Shown piece after piece: positions 43,412 through 52,042 of a stretch of DNA of 64,000 bases (its first letter is position 1; each line of letters starts with the position of its first letter). The notes under the pieces were generated by a model. It was not told the DNA's origin. It searched no databases and saw only the letters and a list, made by a program, of their open reading frames with translations. The translations under genes were made by a program, and so were the position numbers. This DNA comes from Curvibacter gracilis ATCC BAA-807 (GTDB lineage Bacteria > Pseudomonadota > Gammaproteobacteria > Burkholderiales > Burkholderiaceae_C), in the NCBI RefSeq assembly GCF_000518645.1, contig NZ_JADZ01000006.1, positions 124,001 to 188,000 of the forward strand. Direction: 5' to 3'.

Positions 43412-46330
43412 TCAGGCCAATTCGTTGAACACCAGCAAATGCCCCCGGGGGACAGATGCACCAAAAGGCCGGGCACGGGCACGCCAGCGCCGGCCGGACC
43501 ATTCGAAATCCAGCGCCTGCTCGCCCGGCTGCTCCCACAGCGGGGCCAGCCGGGCAGGCAGAACACTCGCGGCACACTGCCCCAGCAACAAGCGCTCGGC
43601 GCCCAGCAGCTGTTGGGCTGCCAGGTTGACCATCACCATCAGGCCTTCCGGGTCGATGCCGAACGCAGGCACCGGCAAGAGATCGAGCATGTCGCGCGCG
43701 GCTGTGGCGCGCGAGGCTTCCAGGCCCAACTGCGCCTGCTGGTTGCTCAGCACGCGCTCCAGACGGCCATTGAGCACCGCCAGCTCCTCGTTGGCTTCGC
43801 GCACCTCCAGGGCCAGCCGCCGGTTCTCGTCGGCCATGCCTTTCTGGCTGAAGGCCTCCTGCACATGCACGCGCAGGCGCTCATCGTCCCAGGGCTTGGT
43901 CAGGAAGCGGTAGATGGCGCCTTCGTTGACGGCATCGGTGATGGACTGCAGCTCGGTGTAGCCCGACAGCACCATGCGCACGGTGTCGGGGTACAGCTCC
44001 TTGGCCCGACGCAGGAATTCGACCCCGGTCATGCCGGGCATGCGCTGGTCGGACAGCACCACATCGACCTCGTACTCGGCCATGCGCTGCAGGCCCTCGG
44101 CACCGCTGCTGGCGGTGACGATGCGGTAGCCGTCACGCCGGAACAGGCGTTTGAGCGCGGCCACGATGTTGGGCTCATCGTCCACCAGCAGCAGGGTGCG
44201 CTCGCGCTGGCGGCGCATGAAGCGTTCGGGCAGGCGCACGGCGCCGGCACGCAGCTGGCTCTCCAGCGTGGCCAGATCGACCACCGGGCTGAAAGCCGGG
44301 CCCTGGATGCGGTCACAGCCGTTGGCCACCAGCAGGGCCAATTGCCCATCGGTCTCCACGCCTTCGGCCAGCACCTTCATCTGCAGGCTGTGCGCCATGT
44401 TGATGATGGCCCGCGTGAGCGACACCGCGCCCGAGGCGGCCGTGACATCGGGCACACAGGAGCGGTGCACCTTGAGCACGTCCACCGGCAGGCTGCGCAG
44501 CAGGCTGAGGTTGGAGGAGCCGGTGCCAAAGTCATCGAGCGTGATCTCGATGCCCAGGGCGCGCAACTCGGCCAGCTTGCGCGCCATGTCGACCGAGTTG
44601 GCCATCAAGGCCTGCTCGGACACCTCCATGCCGATCAGCACCGAAGGCACGCCGTGGGCCAACAGCGCAAGCTGGAACTTGGCCACCAGGTCGGGCTGCT
44701 GCAGTTGCAGGGCCGAGTGGTTGAGCGCCAGGCGCAGGGGCTTGATGCCTTCATGCAACCAGTTCTGCAGCACGGTGCAGGCCGCTTCGCGCTGCCAGTC
44801 GCCCAGCATCACGATCAGGCCAGTGTGGCGGGCCACGGGCAGAAACTCTTCCGCGGGCACCTCACCCAGCTCCCGGCTGTGCCAATGCATCAGCACCTCG
44901 GCGCCCATGGCCAGGCCGCTGGCCAGGTCGATCTGCAGTTGAAAGCGCAGCTGGAGTTCGTCGCGTTCAACCGCGTGTCGCAGCCCCGCCTCGAGGGCCA
45001 GACGACGCTTGGCCTGCTCGTTGATCTGCGGCGTGAAGAAGGCGATCTGATCCCCCGTGCCCTGCACCCCCTGGCGCGCGGTCTGAGCGGCCTCCAGCAG
45101 GCGGCTGGCGGTGTCGGCATCGGCCGGAAAGCGGGCCACCCCCACCAGCGGCACCGGCACGATCTCGGCAAAGCCCAGGCGCTCGGGCCGCCTCAAGGCC
45201 TCGACCACGCACCGTGCCATTTCGCGCCCGGCGGCGCCCTGGTCGGCCGCGCTGTCGGGGCAATCCCCCATCAACAGGGCAAACTCACCGCCACCCACCC
45301 GGGCCACCACATGCTCGGCGCCGCCCAGGGCGCTCAGTCGCGCCGCCACCGCCATGGCCATGGCGTCACCCGCGCCATAGCCCATGGACTGTGAGAGCTG
45401 GTCGATCTGCTCGATGTGGATGGACAGCAGGGTGATGGGCCGCGGGTCCCAGCTGGCCGCATGCACGGCGGCGTCCAGGCGGTCCAGCAGCTGATTGCGG
45501 TTGGCCAGGCCCGTGACCTCGTCGTGGTTGGCCAGTTCCTGGATGCGGTGCTCGGCCTCGCGCTGGGCGGTGATGTCCTGCAGGATCAGGTAGCCGTGGC
45601 GGCGGCCATCCGGCCCGGTCTCGACCATGCCGCGGTGCAGGATCTCCAGGCGCGAGCCATCGGCCCGCATCAGGCGGTGCTGAAATTCAAAGGGTTCGTC
45701 GTCGATGGCCGCGCCCCAGATCGAGGCCACGTAGCCGCGTTCTTCCGGCGGCACCCAGCGCAGCAGCCGCCAGGCGGCGATGCCCCCCACGGGCAGGGTG
45801 TGCCCCAGCAGCGCCCCCAGCCCGCGCGAGACCACGGCCAGCCCCTGGTCCAGATCCAGTTCGGCCGAGCCGGTGCGGCACATGCCCTCGGCCTGCGCCA
45901 GCATGCGGGCCTGCCAGTCGGCCGAAAAGCTGATCCAGTCGAGCTGGCTGGCATTGACCAGGGTGATGATCTCGGCGTCGGGCCCCAGTGCCGCAACACG
46001 CCAGGAGAAGGCCCGCCCATTGAACTGCACACCGTTGGCCAGGTCGCAGGCCACGATGCGATGGTCTTCGCCCAGCCCGCGCAACTGGGGCCAGAACGTG
46101 GGCCAGCACTGGCGCAGCTGAGAGGGCTCCATCGAGGCTTCGTGCCCATCGCCCCCGAGCATGCGGGCAAAGCGCCGGTTCACCAGCCGGGGCTGGCCGG
46201 CCACCAGCAGACACAGGCCCAGCGGTGCCTGATCGAACAGCGTGGCCCGCAACACAGACTCGTCACAGGCGAGGCCTGGCGCGCCTGGCGCCAGGCTGCG
46301 CTCGCTGGGGGTAGGGCCTTCGCTTGACAT
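43412..46330 (-). CDS. PAS-GGDEF-EAL-REC-PAS protein with degenerate catalytic motifs
   Basis: The 972-residue protein has, in order, PAS-type segments (residues ~25-260), a GGDEF domain whose signature reads VGGGEF instead of GG(D/E)EF, an EAL domain reading EVL for EAL and VHRSC where active enzymes have (I/V)DRSF, though DDFGTG and EGVE remain. A receiver domain follows (LLLVDDEPNIVAAL, VVLSDQRMPGMTG, residues ~715-830), then a coiled-coil and a last PAS. The damaged motifs suggest a c-di-GMP sensor or scaffold rather than an enzyme (inference). AAAGGA lies upstream of the ATG at 46330. Confidence 0.85.
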   Translation of the reverse strand: MSSEGPTPSERSLAPGAPGLACDESVLRATLFDQAPLGLCLLVAGQPRLVNRRFARMLGGDGHEASMEPSQLRQCWPTFWPQLRGLGEDHRIVACDLANGVQFNGRAFSWRVAALGPDAEIITLVNASQLDWISFSADWQARMLAQAEGMCRTGSAELDLDQGLAVVSRGLGALLGHTLPVGGIAAWRLLRWVPPEERGYVASIWGAAIDDEPFEFQHRLMRADGSRLEILHRGMVETGPDGRRHGYLILQDITAQREAEHRIQELANHDEVTGLANRNQLLDRLDAAVHAASWDPRPITLLSIHIEQIDQLSQSMGYGAGDAMAMAVAARLSALGGAEHVVARVGGGEFALLMGDCPDSAADQGAAGREMARCVVEALRRPERLGFAEIVPVPLVGVARFPADADTASRLLEAAQTARQGVQGTGDQIAFFTPQINEQAKRRLALEAGLRHAVERDELQLRFQLQIDLASGLAMGAEVLMHWHSRELGEVPAEEFLPVARHTGLIVMLGDWQREAACTVLQNWLHEGIKPLRLALNHSALQLQQPDLVAKFQLALLAHGVPSVLIGMEVSEQALMANSVDMARKLAELRALGIEITLDDFGTGSSNLSLLRSLPVDVLKVHRSCVPDVTAASGAVSLTRAIINMAHSLQMKVLAEGVETDGQLALLVANGCDRIQGPAFSPVVDLATLESQLRAGAVRLPERFMRRQRERTLLLVDDEPNIVAALKRLFRRDGYRIVTASSGAEGLQRMAEYEVDVVLSDQRMPGMTGVEFLRRAKELYPDTVRMVLSGYTELQSITDAVNEGAIYRFLTKPWDDERLRVHVQEAFSQKGMADENRRLALEVREANEELAVLNGRLERVLSNQQAQLGLEASRATAARDMLDLLPVPAFGIDPEGLMVMVNLAAQQLLGAERLLLGQCAASVLPARLAPLWEQPGEQALDFEWSGRRWRARARPFGASVPRGHLLVFNELA

Positions 46331-46385
46331 GGGGGGCGTCCTTTGCGGCCCTTGGAAACGGTTTTCCAGCGGGGCTTTGACTCGC

Positions 46386-46414
46386 ATATTACGAGTACAA
46401 ACGATCCCGATCAA
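46386..46414 (-). promoter_or_regulatory. Sigma-70-type promoter of the signalling operon
   Basis: TTGATC and TAATAT, 17 bp apart on the minus strand, lie in an AT-rich gap 56 bp upstream of the PAS-GGDEF-EAL-REC start. It would drive the five-gene unit. Confidence 0.65.
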
Positions 46415-46450
46415 GCATTTTTAACAATTAATTCAAATTTAAAACGGTAT

Positions 46451-49400
46451 TTATGATTTATCACTGGCTTCCAGCACCAGGGTATCGAGGGCCACGGCGG
46501 GAATGGGGCGGCTGAACAGGTAGCCCTGGAAGGCCTCGCAGCCATTGCGCATCAGGAAAGCGCGTTGCCCCTCGGTCTCGACGCCCTCGGCCACCACGGC
46601 CAGGCCCAGGCTGGCCGCCAGCGCAATGATGGTGCGGGCAATGGTGGCGTCGTTGGGGTCGGTGAGCACGTCGCGCACAAAGGACTGGTCGATCTTGAGC
46701 TGGTCCAGCGGCAGGCGTTTGAGGTAGCTGAGGCTGGAGTAGCCGGTGCCGAAATCATCCAGCGAGAAGCCCACGCCGCGCATCTGCAGCCGGGTCATCT
46801 TGGCGATGATGTCCTCGACATCGTTGAGCAGCAGGCTCTCGGTGAGCTCCAGCTTGAGCAGCTGGGGCTGCGCCCCGGTGTGCTCCAGCACGGCCACCAC
46901 CGCCTCGACGAACGCCGGGTCGCGGAACTCGCGCGCACTGACGTTGACCGCCATGGTGAGGTGCGCCATGCGCGGGTTGCGGGACCAGCTGACGAGTTGG
47001 CGGCAGGCCGTTTGCAGCACCCAGCGCCCCAGCGGCAGGATCAGCCCGGTCTTCTCGGCCAGCGGGATGAACTCGGCCGGCGAGATGTGGCCGCGCTGCG
47101 GGTGGTTCCAGCGCACCAGGGCCTCCACCCCCAGGATGCGGCCACGCCCATCCACCACGGGTTGGTAGAGCAGACGGAACTCTCCGCGCTGCAGGGCCTG
47201 GCGCATGTCGGACTCCATGGCGGAGCGGGCGCTGACGGCCTCCTGCATGCCGGGGTCGAAAAAGCACAGGGTGTTGCGCCCGGCGGCCTTGGCCTGGTAC
47301 ATGGCCAGGTCGCCCCGCTTGAGCAGCTCATCCGGGGTGAGGCCCGCATCACTGAACAAGGCGATGCCGATGCTGGGCGTGCTGTGGTGCAGGCTGTCGC
47401 CGATCGGATAGGGTTGGTTGAGCGCCAGCAGGATCTTTTGTGCCACCCCCTCCGATGCGGCCACCGCCCCGGCCGGCTGCGGCCCCAGGTCGTCCAGCAC
47501 CACCACGAACTCGTCGCCGCCCAGGCGCGCCACAGTGTCGTCGGGCCGCACGCAGGCCACCAGGCGGGTGGCCACCTGGCTCAACAGCTGGTCGCCCCGG
47601 TCGTGGCCCAGGGTGTCGTTGAGGTCCTTGAAATTGTCCAGGTCCAGGAACAGCAGCGCGCCGTGCCGCTCGCCATGTCCGCAGGCGCTCAGGGCATGGC
47701 CCAGGCGCTGCAACAGCAGGCGTCGGTTGGGCAGGCCGGTGAGTTCGTCATAGAAGGCCAGCCGCTCGATGATGGCCTCGTTGCGCTTGCGCTCGGTGAT
47801 GTCGCGACCCACCCCCAGGTAGCCCTTGAACTGGCCCTGGGCATCAAAAAGAGGTGCGCCGCTGACCGACACCCAGCGCCCCAGGCCATCGCCGGCGCCG
47901 AAGCGCTGCATCTCAAAATCCTGAAAAGGTTCGTGGGCCTGCAGGGTGCGGCGATGCTCGGCCCACTGGGCCTCGGTCAGGTTGGGCGCATCGATTTCCC
48001 ACCGGGTGCGGCCCAGCACCTGCGTGGACATCAACCCGCTGCGGCCATCGTGCTGGCCATCGATGCGCACAAAACGGAAGTCGGCGTCCTGCTCCCAATA
48101 CCAGTCGGAGGACAGCAGGCTCAAATGACGCCAGCGCTCCTCGCTCAGGCGCAAGGCCTCCTGGGTGTCGACGTAGGGCGTGACGTCGTTGAACGTGCGC
48201 ACCCAGCCGCCACCGGGCTGCGGACGCGAGCGGACCTCCAGCACACGGCCCGAGACCGTGCGCCGCAGGTACTGATCAGGCAGGTCACGGCCGTCGGTAT
48301 GAGGATGGGCGACCAGGCCCGCCCGGGCCTCTGGCGAGAGCAGCTCATAGCCTGGCCCCAGATCGCCGCGCGCAACCTGGAACTGCAGCAACTCCTCCGC
48401 GGTCACCCCGGGACGCAACACAGGCTCGGGCACCTCCAGCAATTCCTGGAATCGGCGGTTGTAGAAACGCAACACGCCTTGCTCGTCAAAGCTCGCGATG
48501 CCCTGGCTGATGGTGTCCAGGGTCACCTCCAGGGCCCGGGTCTTCTGGGCGAGCTGTTCGGTGGCCTCGCGCAGTTGCTCCTGGGCCTGGCGGCGCTCCT
48601 GGCGCGCCCGCCAGGCCAGCAGCAACTGGCTGGCCGTGTTGAGCAGGGGCTCGAGCTCCACCAGGTCCGGGCTGGCCACCGCGGCCTCGAACACCAGGCC
48701 GACACAGGCCACCACACGGCCTGCCGAGGCCACCGGGATCACTTGCCAGCGCCGGTCGCCGATCTCGGTCTCGGCCGAGGCCTGCTGGACGCGACCCGGC
48801 GCCGCCCCTGGGCCCAGCACCTGCGCCATCCAGGCCGGGAAGGCCTGCGGCAGGGCGCCGACCAGGGCCTGCACGGACCACTGCGGCGCCTGCCCGGTGC
48901 CTGACACGCACTCGAACAGCCCCGCCGCCCGGGCACCGGTGATCTCGAGCACAAAGCCCATCATGCCCTCGAAGGCCGCGTGGGGTTCGGCATGCGCGAT
49001 GAAGGCGCTCTGGGCCCGCGACAGGGCCTGCAAGAGCCGGTGCTGGCGGTTCAAGGCCACGTCGGCGCGATGGCGAGCCGTGACGTCCATGTAGGTGCCA
49101 CTGATCAGCCTGGCCTGCCCTGTGGAGGTCCAATCGACCACCCGCCCCCGGCTGGCCACCCAGATCCAGTGCCCGTCGCGGTGGCGCATGCGGTACTCGG
49201 CTTCGTAGGCGGCCTGCGTGCCGGCCAGGTAGTCGTTCAAGGCATCCTGGACCAGGGCCCAGTCATCAGGGTGAACCAGACGCTGCCAGGTGTCGACCGT
49301 GTTCTGGGCCTGCGGGCCGTCCAGGCCCAGCATCTCCAGCCAGCGCTGGCTGAGCCGGACCTCTGCCGTGATCAGGTTGCGCTGCCAGAAACCCAGATCG

Positions 49401-49825
49401 GCCCCTTCCAGCGCCATCTCGGACAAGGCGGCAGATTGCTGGAAGGCCTGCTCCAGCCGCACCTTGTCGACCGCACTGAGCACCTGCCCCGGCACGGTGA
49501 GCAGGTAGCCCAGGCGGGCGTCCTGGATCAGGTAATCGGCAAAGCCCTCACGCAAGGCCCGGGCGGCCGCCCATTCGCCGCCTTCTTCGACCATGATCAC
49601 CGCCGGGATCTGACCCAGCGCCGCCAGCAGGTCGAAGGCCGAACCATCGGGCAGCTGGCGGCCAACCAGGGCCACATCAAAGGCCCCCTGCTGCAGGTGG
49701 CCCTGTGCCTGGGCCACGGAGCCCGCCACCGCCACGTGCCAGGACGGATGCTCGCGTGCCAGCATGTCGCACAGGGCGCTGCGGTGCGCATCATCGCGCT
49801 CAATCAACAACAGGGCGATCGCCAT
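46451..49825 (-). CDS. Multi-domain GGDEF-EAL protein with pseudo-receiver and PAS domains
   Basis: The 1124-residue protein starts with a receiver-like domain whose phosphoacceptor position reads VALVGRQLPDG (glycine for aspartate). PAS domains follow (LGFWQRNLITAEVRLSQRWLEMLGLDGP; WIWVASRGRVVDWTS), then a GAF-like part, two more PAS domains, an intact GGDEF (RLGGDEFVVVLDD, near residue 800) and an intact EAL (GVEALVRWNHPQRG; DDFGTGYSSLSYLKRLPLDQLKIDQSFV). It probably makes or breaks c-di-GMP. Lies 120 bp upstream of the coupled operon but has its own start. Confidence 0.88.
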   Translation of the reverse strand: MAIALLLIERDDAHRSALCDMLAREHPSWHVAVAGSVAQAQGHLQQGAFDVALVGRQLPDGSAFDLLAALGQIPAVIMVEEGGEWAAARALREGFADYLIQDARLGYLLTVPGQVLSAVDKVRLEQAFQQSAALSEMALEGADLGFWQRNLITAEVRLSQRWLEMLGLDGPQAQNTVDTWQRLVHPDDWALVQDALNDYLAGTQAAYEAEYRMRHRDGHWIWVASRGRVVDWTSTGQARLISGTYMDVTARHRADVALNRQHRLLQALSRAQSAFIAHAEPHAAFEGMMGFVLEITGARAAGLFECVSGTGQAPQWSVQALVGALPQAFPAWMAQVLGPGAAPGRVQQASAETEIGDRRWQVIPVASAGRVVACVGLVFEAAVASPDLVELEPLLNTASQLLLAWRARQERRQAQEQLREATEQLAQKTRALEVTLDTISQGIASFDEQGVLRFYNRRFQELLEVPEPVLRPGVTAEELLQFQVARGDLGPGYELLSPEARAGLVAHPHTDGRDLPDQYLRRTVSGRVLEVRSRPQPGGGWVRTFNDVTPYVDTQEALRLSEERWRHLSLLSSDWYWEQDADFRFVRIDGQHDGRSGLMSTQVLGRTRWEIDAPNLTEAQWAEHRRTLQAHEPFQDFEMQRFGAGDGLGRWVSVSGAPLFDAQGQFKGYLGVGRDITERKRNEAIIERLAFYDELTGLPNRRLLLQRLGHALSACGHGERHGALLFLDLDNFKDLNDTLGHDRGDQLLSQVATRLVACVRPDDTVARLGGDEFVVVLDDLGPQPAGAVAASEGVAQKILLALNQPYPIGDSLHHSTPSIGIALFSDAGLTPDELLKRGDLAMYQAKAAGRNTLCFFDPGMQEAVSARSAMESDMRQALQRGEFRLLYQPVVDGRGRILGVEALVRWNHPQRGHISPAEFIPLAEKTGLILPLGRWVLQTACRQLVSWSRNPRMAHLTMAVNVSAREFRDPAFVEAVVAVLEHTGAQPQLLKLELTESLLLNDVEDIIAKMTRLQMRGVGFSLDDFGTGYSSLSYLKRLPLDQLKIDQSFVRDVLTDPNDATIARTIIALAASLGLAVVAEGVETEGQRAFLMRNGCEAFQGYLFSRPIPAVALDTLVLEASDKS

Positions 49826-50020
49826 AGGGTAGGGAGGGGCTGAGGCAGCCAGAGAAATCGAATGGGATTATGTGCGCGACTTTGAAACAGAAAGCAAGCG
49901 GCCCGGGGCGCGCCTGCGCCCCCAGGCCCTGCACCGGGCCAGGCGCCGAAGGCACGGCTTTGCGGGCAGAATGCGGGCCACATCGAACAGCCCCTTGCTT
50001 CCTGCGAAGCCCGCCAAGCC

Positions 50021-50587
50021 ATGAACCGTGCCGAATCTTCGCTGCATGTCAGCCAATACCTGAAAGACCACATCCGGACCGTGCCGGACTGGCCCGCCCC
50101 GGGCGTGCAATTTCGCGACATCACCCCTTTGCTGCAGAACCCGCGGGTGTTCCGCGTGCTGATCGATGCCTTTGTGCACCGCTACCTGGACCCGGCGCTG
50201 CGCCCGGACGTGGTGGCCGGCCTGGACGCACGCGGCTTCATCCTGGGGGCCGTGGTGGCCTACGAGCTGAACGTGGGCTTTGTGCCCATCCGCAAGAAAG
50301 GCAAGCTGCCCTTCACCACGGTGGAGGAGACCTACGAACTGGAATACGGCAGCGCCACGGTGGAGTTGCACACCGACGCCGTCAAGCCCGGTGACCGGGT
50401 GCTGCTGATCGACGACCTGATTGCCACCGGCGGCACCATGATGGCGGGGCGCCGCCTGCTGGAGAAACTGGGCGCCGTGGTCACGGAGGGGGCGGCCATC
50501 GTCGACCTGCCGGAGCTGGGCGGATCACAACGGCTGGTGGACAGCGGACTGCCGCTGTTCACACTGGTGGATTTCGAAGGCCACTGA
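50021..50587 (+). CDS. apt: Adenine phosphoribosyltransferase
   Basis: The 188-residue protein matches Apt: [54 protein letters not shown] and the PRPP-binding loop [17 protein letters not shown]. It salvages adenine to AMP. Divergent from the large GGDEF-EAL gene. The hairpin at 50589-50605 directly after its stop may end the transcript. Confidence 0.95.
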   Translation: MNRAESSLHVSQYLKDHIRTVPDWPAPGVQFRDITPLLQNPRVFRVLIDAFVHRYLDPALRPDVVAGLDARGFILGAVVAYELNVGFVPIRKKGKLPFTTVEETYELEYGSATVELHTDAVKPGDRVLLIDDLIATGGTMMAGRRLLEKLGAVVTEGAAIVDLPELGGSQRLVDSGLPLFTLVDFEGH

Positions 50588-50588
50588 A

Positions 50589-50605
50589 GCCCGGCGGCGC
50601 CGGGC
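50589..50605 (+). terminator. GC hairpin after apt
   Basis: GCCCGGC and GCCGGGC form a perfect 7-bp stem directly after the stop. No U-run follows, so terminator activity is uncertain. Confidence 0.4.
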
Positions 50606-50630
50606 CCAGGCTCAGAGCGCGAACACGCTC

Positions 50631-51395
50631 TTACAGATCGCCGTACTGGGTATTGCTCAGGGCCTGGGGGCGGGAGTCCTCGGGATCGTGTCCGGGGATT
50701 CTTTCCGTGTCTTCAAACCCCGTGGGCTGGGCGGGCATGCGTGGCCCGCTTTGCAGCGTCTGCCCGACCGTGGGCTGGGCCGCGCCGATCTCGGCCAGGG
50801 CCTTGTGGAAGGCGGCCACCTCGTCCGACTGGATGGGCTCGAAGCGTGGCGCAGCATGGGACACCTCTGACGCTTGGGGTGCCAAAGGCACCGGCGCATG
50901 GACCGCCTGGGCCACCGCCGCCCGGCGCTCGGGCGACAGGCCGGTCGAGACATGGTTGTTGAGGCGCCAGTACACCGCCGTGACCAGGATCTGGTGTCGG
51001 GCCCTGGCCGTCTGGGCCAGCAGCACTTCGATCTCGCTCAGGCGCATGTTGTCGCTGGTGACGTCGGGCGAGATGTCCATCATCACCAGGAACTGACGCC
51101 CGTGCGGGTCCAGCGACAGCACCTTGAACTTGTAGCGCGAAGACAGCACCCCGACTCGGGCCATGGTGTCGCGCACCACGCCGTAGAGCAATTCGCGACG
51201 GCCGTGCCGCTCGCTCTTGCGCTGCGGGGTCTGCGCCTCATGGGCCGGGGCTTCCGGCCTGGGCTTGTCTTTGGGGGGCGGGGTATGGCCGGGTCGGGGG
51301 TGCAGCGGGCGGGTGTGGTCCATGTGCTGCAGACCCGAGGAGTCAGGCAGGGCACGCGGGGGCTTTTTGCCAAACAGCCACGCAAGCAGGGACAT
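50631..51395 (-). CDS. Protein of unknown function
   Basis: The 254-residue protein begins MSLLAWLFGKKPPRALP and has a proline-rich, basic N-terminal ~60 residues. A compact middle section follows (ELLYGVVRDTMARVGVLSSRYKFKVLSLDPHGRQFLVMMDISPD; residues ~70-140), then an alanine/proline-rich tail. The middle part could be a small alpha-beta domain. Not recognised. It lies downstream of the cyclic-nucleotide-domain gene (70-bp gap) on the same strand. Confidence 0.6.
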   Translation of the reverse strand: MSLLAWLFGKKPPRALPDSSGLQHMDHTRPLHPRPGHTPPPKDKPRPEAPAHEAQTPQRKSERHGRRELLYGVVRDTMARVGVLSSRYKFKVLSLDPHGRQFLVMMDISPDVTSDNMRLSEIEVLLAQTARARHQILVTAVYWRLNNHVSTGLSPERRAAVAQAVHAPVPLAPQASEVSHAAPRFEPIQSDEVAAFHKALAEIGAAQPTVGQTLQSGPRMPAQPTGFEDTERIPGHDPEDSRPQALSNTQYGDL

Positions 51396-51465
51396 CGACG
51401 CATTCCTTTACAAAGTGCTCAAGGGTATCCCGAAAACCTGACTTGGCGATGAAAAGTGGGCGAAC

Positions 51466-51957
51466 TCAAGTGCTGGCCACGCGGCGGCGCCGCTGGCGCA
51501 TGCGCCGCGCCATGACCGATCCCAGGGCCAGGCTCAAGGCCAGGGCCAGCGCCGGCTGGCGGTTGGCCAGCTCGGCAAAGCGCAAGGGATTGAGCGCCCA
51601 CAACTGACAGGCGTTGTTCGCCTGCACGGTGGCGCTGCGGGGTTGGTGGGAGAAGAAGGCGCCCTCGCCCACCACCGAGCCGGCCCCCACCATGGCCAGG
51701 CGCAAACGGCCCTTGTCGTCCTCCAGGTGCACGCTGAGCGTGCCACTCTCCACAAGGAACAGCGTGCGGTCGAGCACGTCCTTGTGAAACAGCACCTCCC
51801 CGGAGGCCAAGGCCAGGGGCTGCAGGTAGGCGGCCAGGGTGTCCCATTGCAGGGCCGACAGGTTCAGCTCCAGACGGTCTTCTGGCGGCGCGTGGGCCAG
51901 GGCCGCCAACAGGCCCTGGAGATCGGTTTTGGCAACAGCGGGCAAGGGTGGAAACAT
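51466..51957 (-). CDS. Stand-alone cyclic-nucleotide-binding-domain protein
   Basis: The 163-residue protein is a single Crp-type cNMP domain (residues ~35-135): LALASGEVLFHKDVLDRTLFLVESGTLSVHLEDDKGRL and GAGSVVGEGAFFSHQPRSATVQANNACQLWAL, where GEGAFF is in the phosphate-binding-cassette position. The C-terminus is a hydrophobic helix followed by RRMRQRRRR, with no helix-turn-helix. It may be a small sensor or membrane-associated adaptor. A 14-bp palindrome lies upstream. Confidence 0.75.
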   Translation of the reverse strand: MFPPLPAVAKTDLQGLLAALAHAPPEDRLELNLSALQWDTLAAYLQPLALASGEVLFHKDVLDRTLFLVESGTLSVHLEDDKGRLRLAMVGAGSVVGEGAFFSHQPRSATVQANNACQLWALNPLRFAELANRQPALALALSLALGSVMARRMRQRRRRVAST

Positions 51958-52022
51958 GATGCGTCGAAGTTAACGCCGTCCCCCAAAGCGCACAAGACAA
52001 GCGGCGCCTCGACGCACATTAA

Positions 52023-52036
52023 GAAACAATTGTTTC
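52023..52036. promoter_or_regulatory. 14-bp palindrome upstream of the cyclic-nucleotide-domain gene
   Basis: GAAACAATTGTTTC is a perfect palindrome about 66 bp upstream of the start codon. A second pair (TGCGTCGA at 51960-51967 and TCGACGCA at 52009-52016) flanks the leader. A repressor site is one explanation; none is proven. Confidence 0.35.
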
Positions 52037-52042
52037 AAACAC

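Noticed and set aside
40067-49825. A phage or genomic island carrying the signalling genes
   Set aside because: Base composition and codon use look like the neighbours; no integrase, tRNA or direct repeat at the edges.
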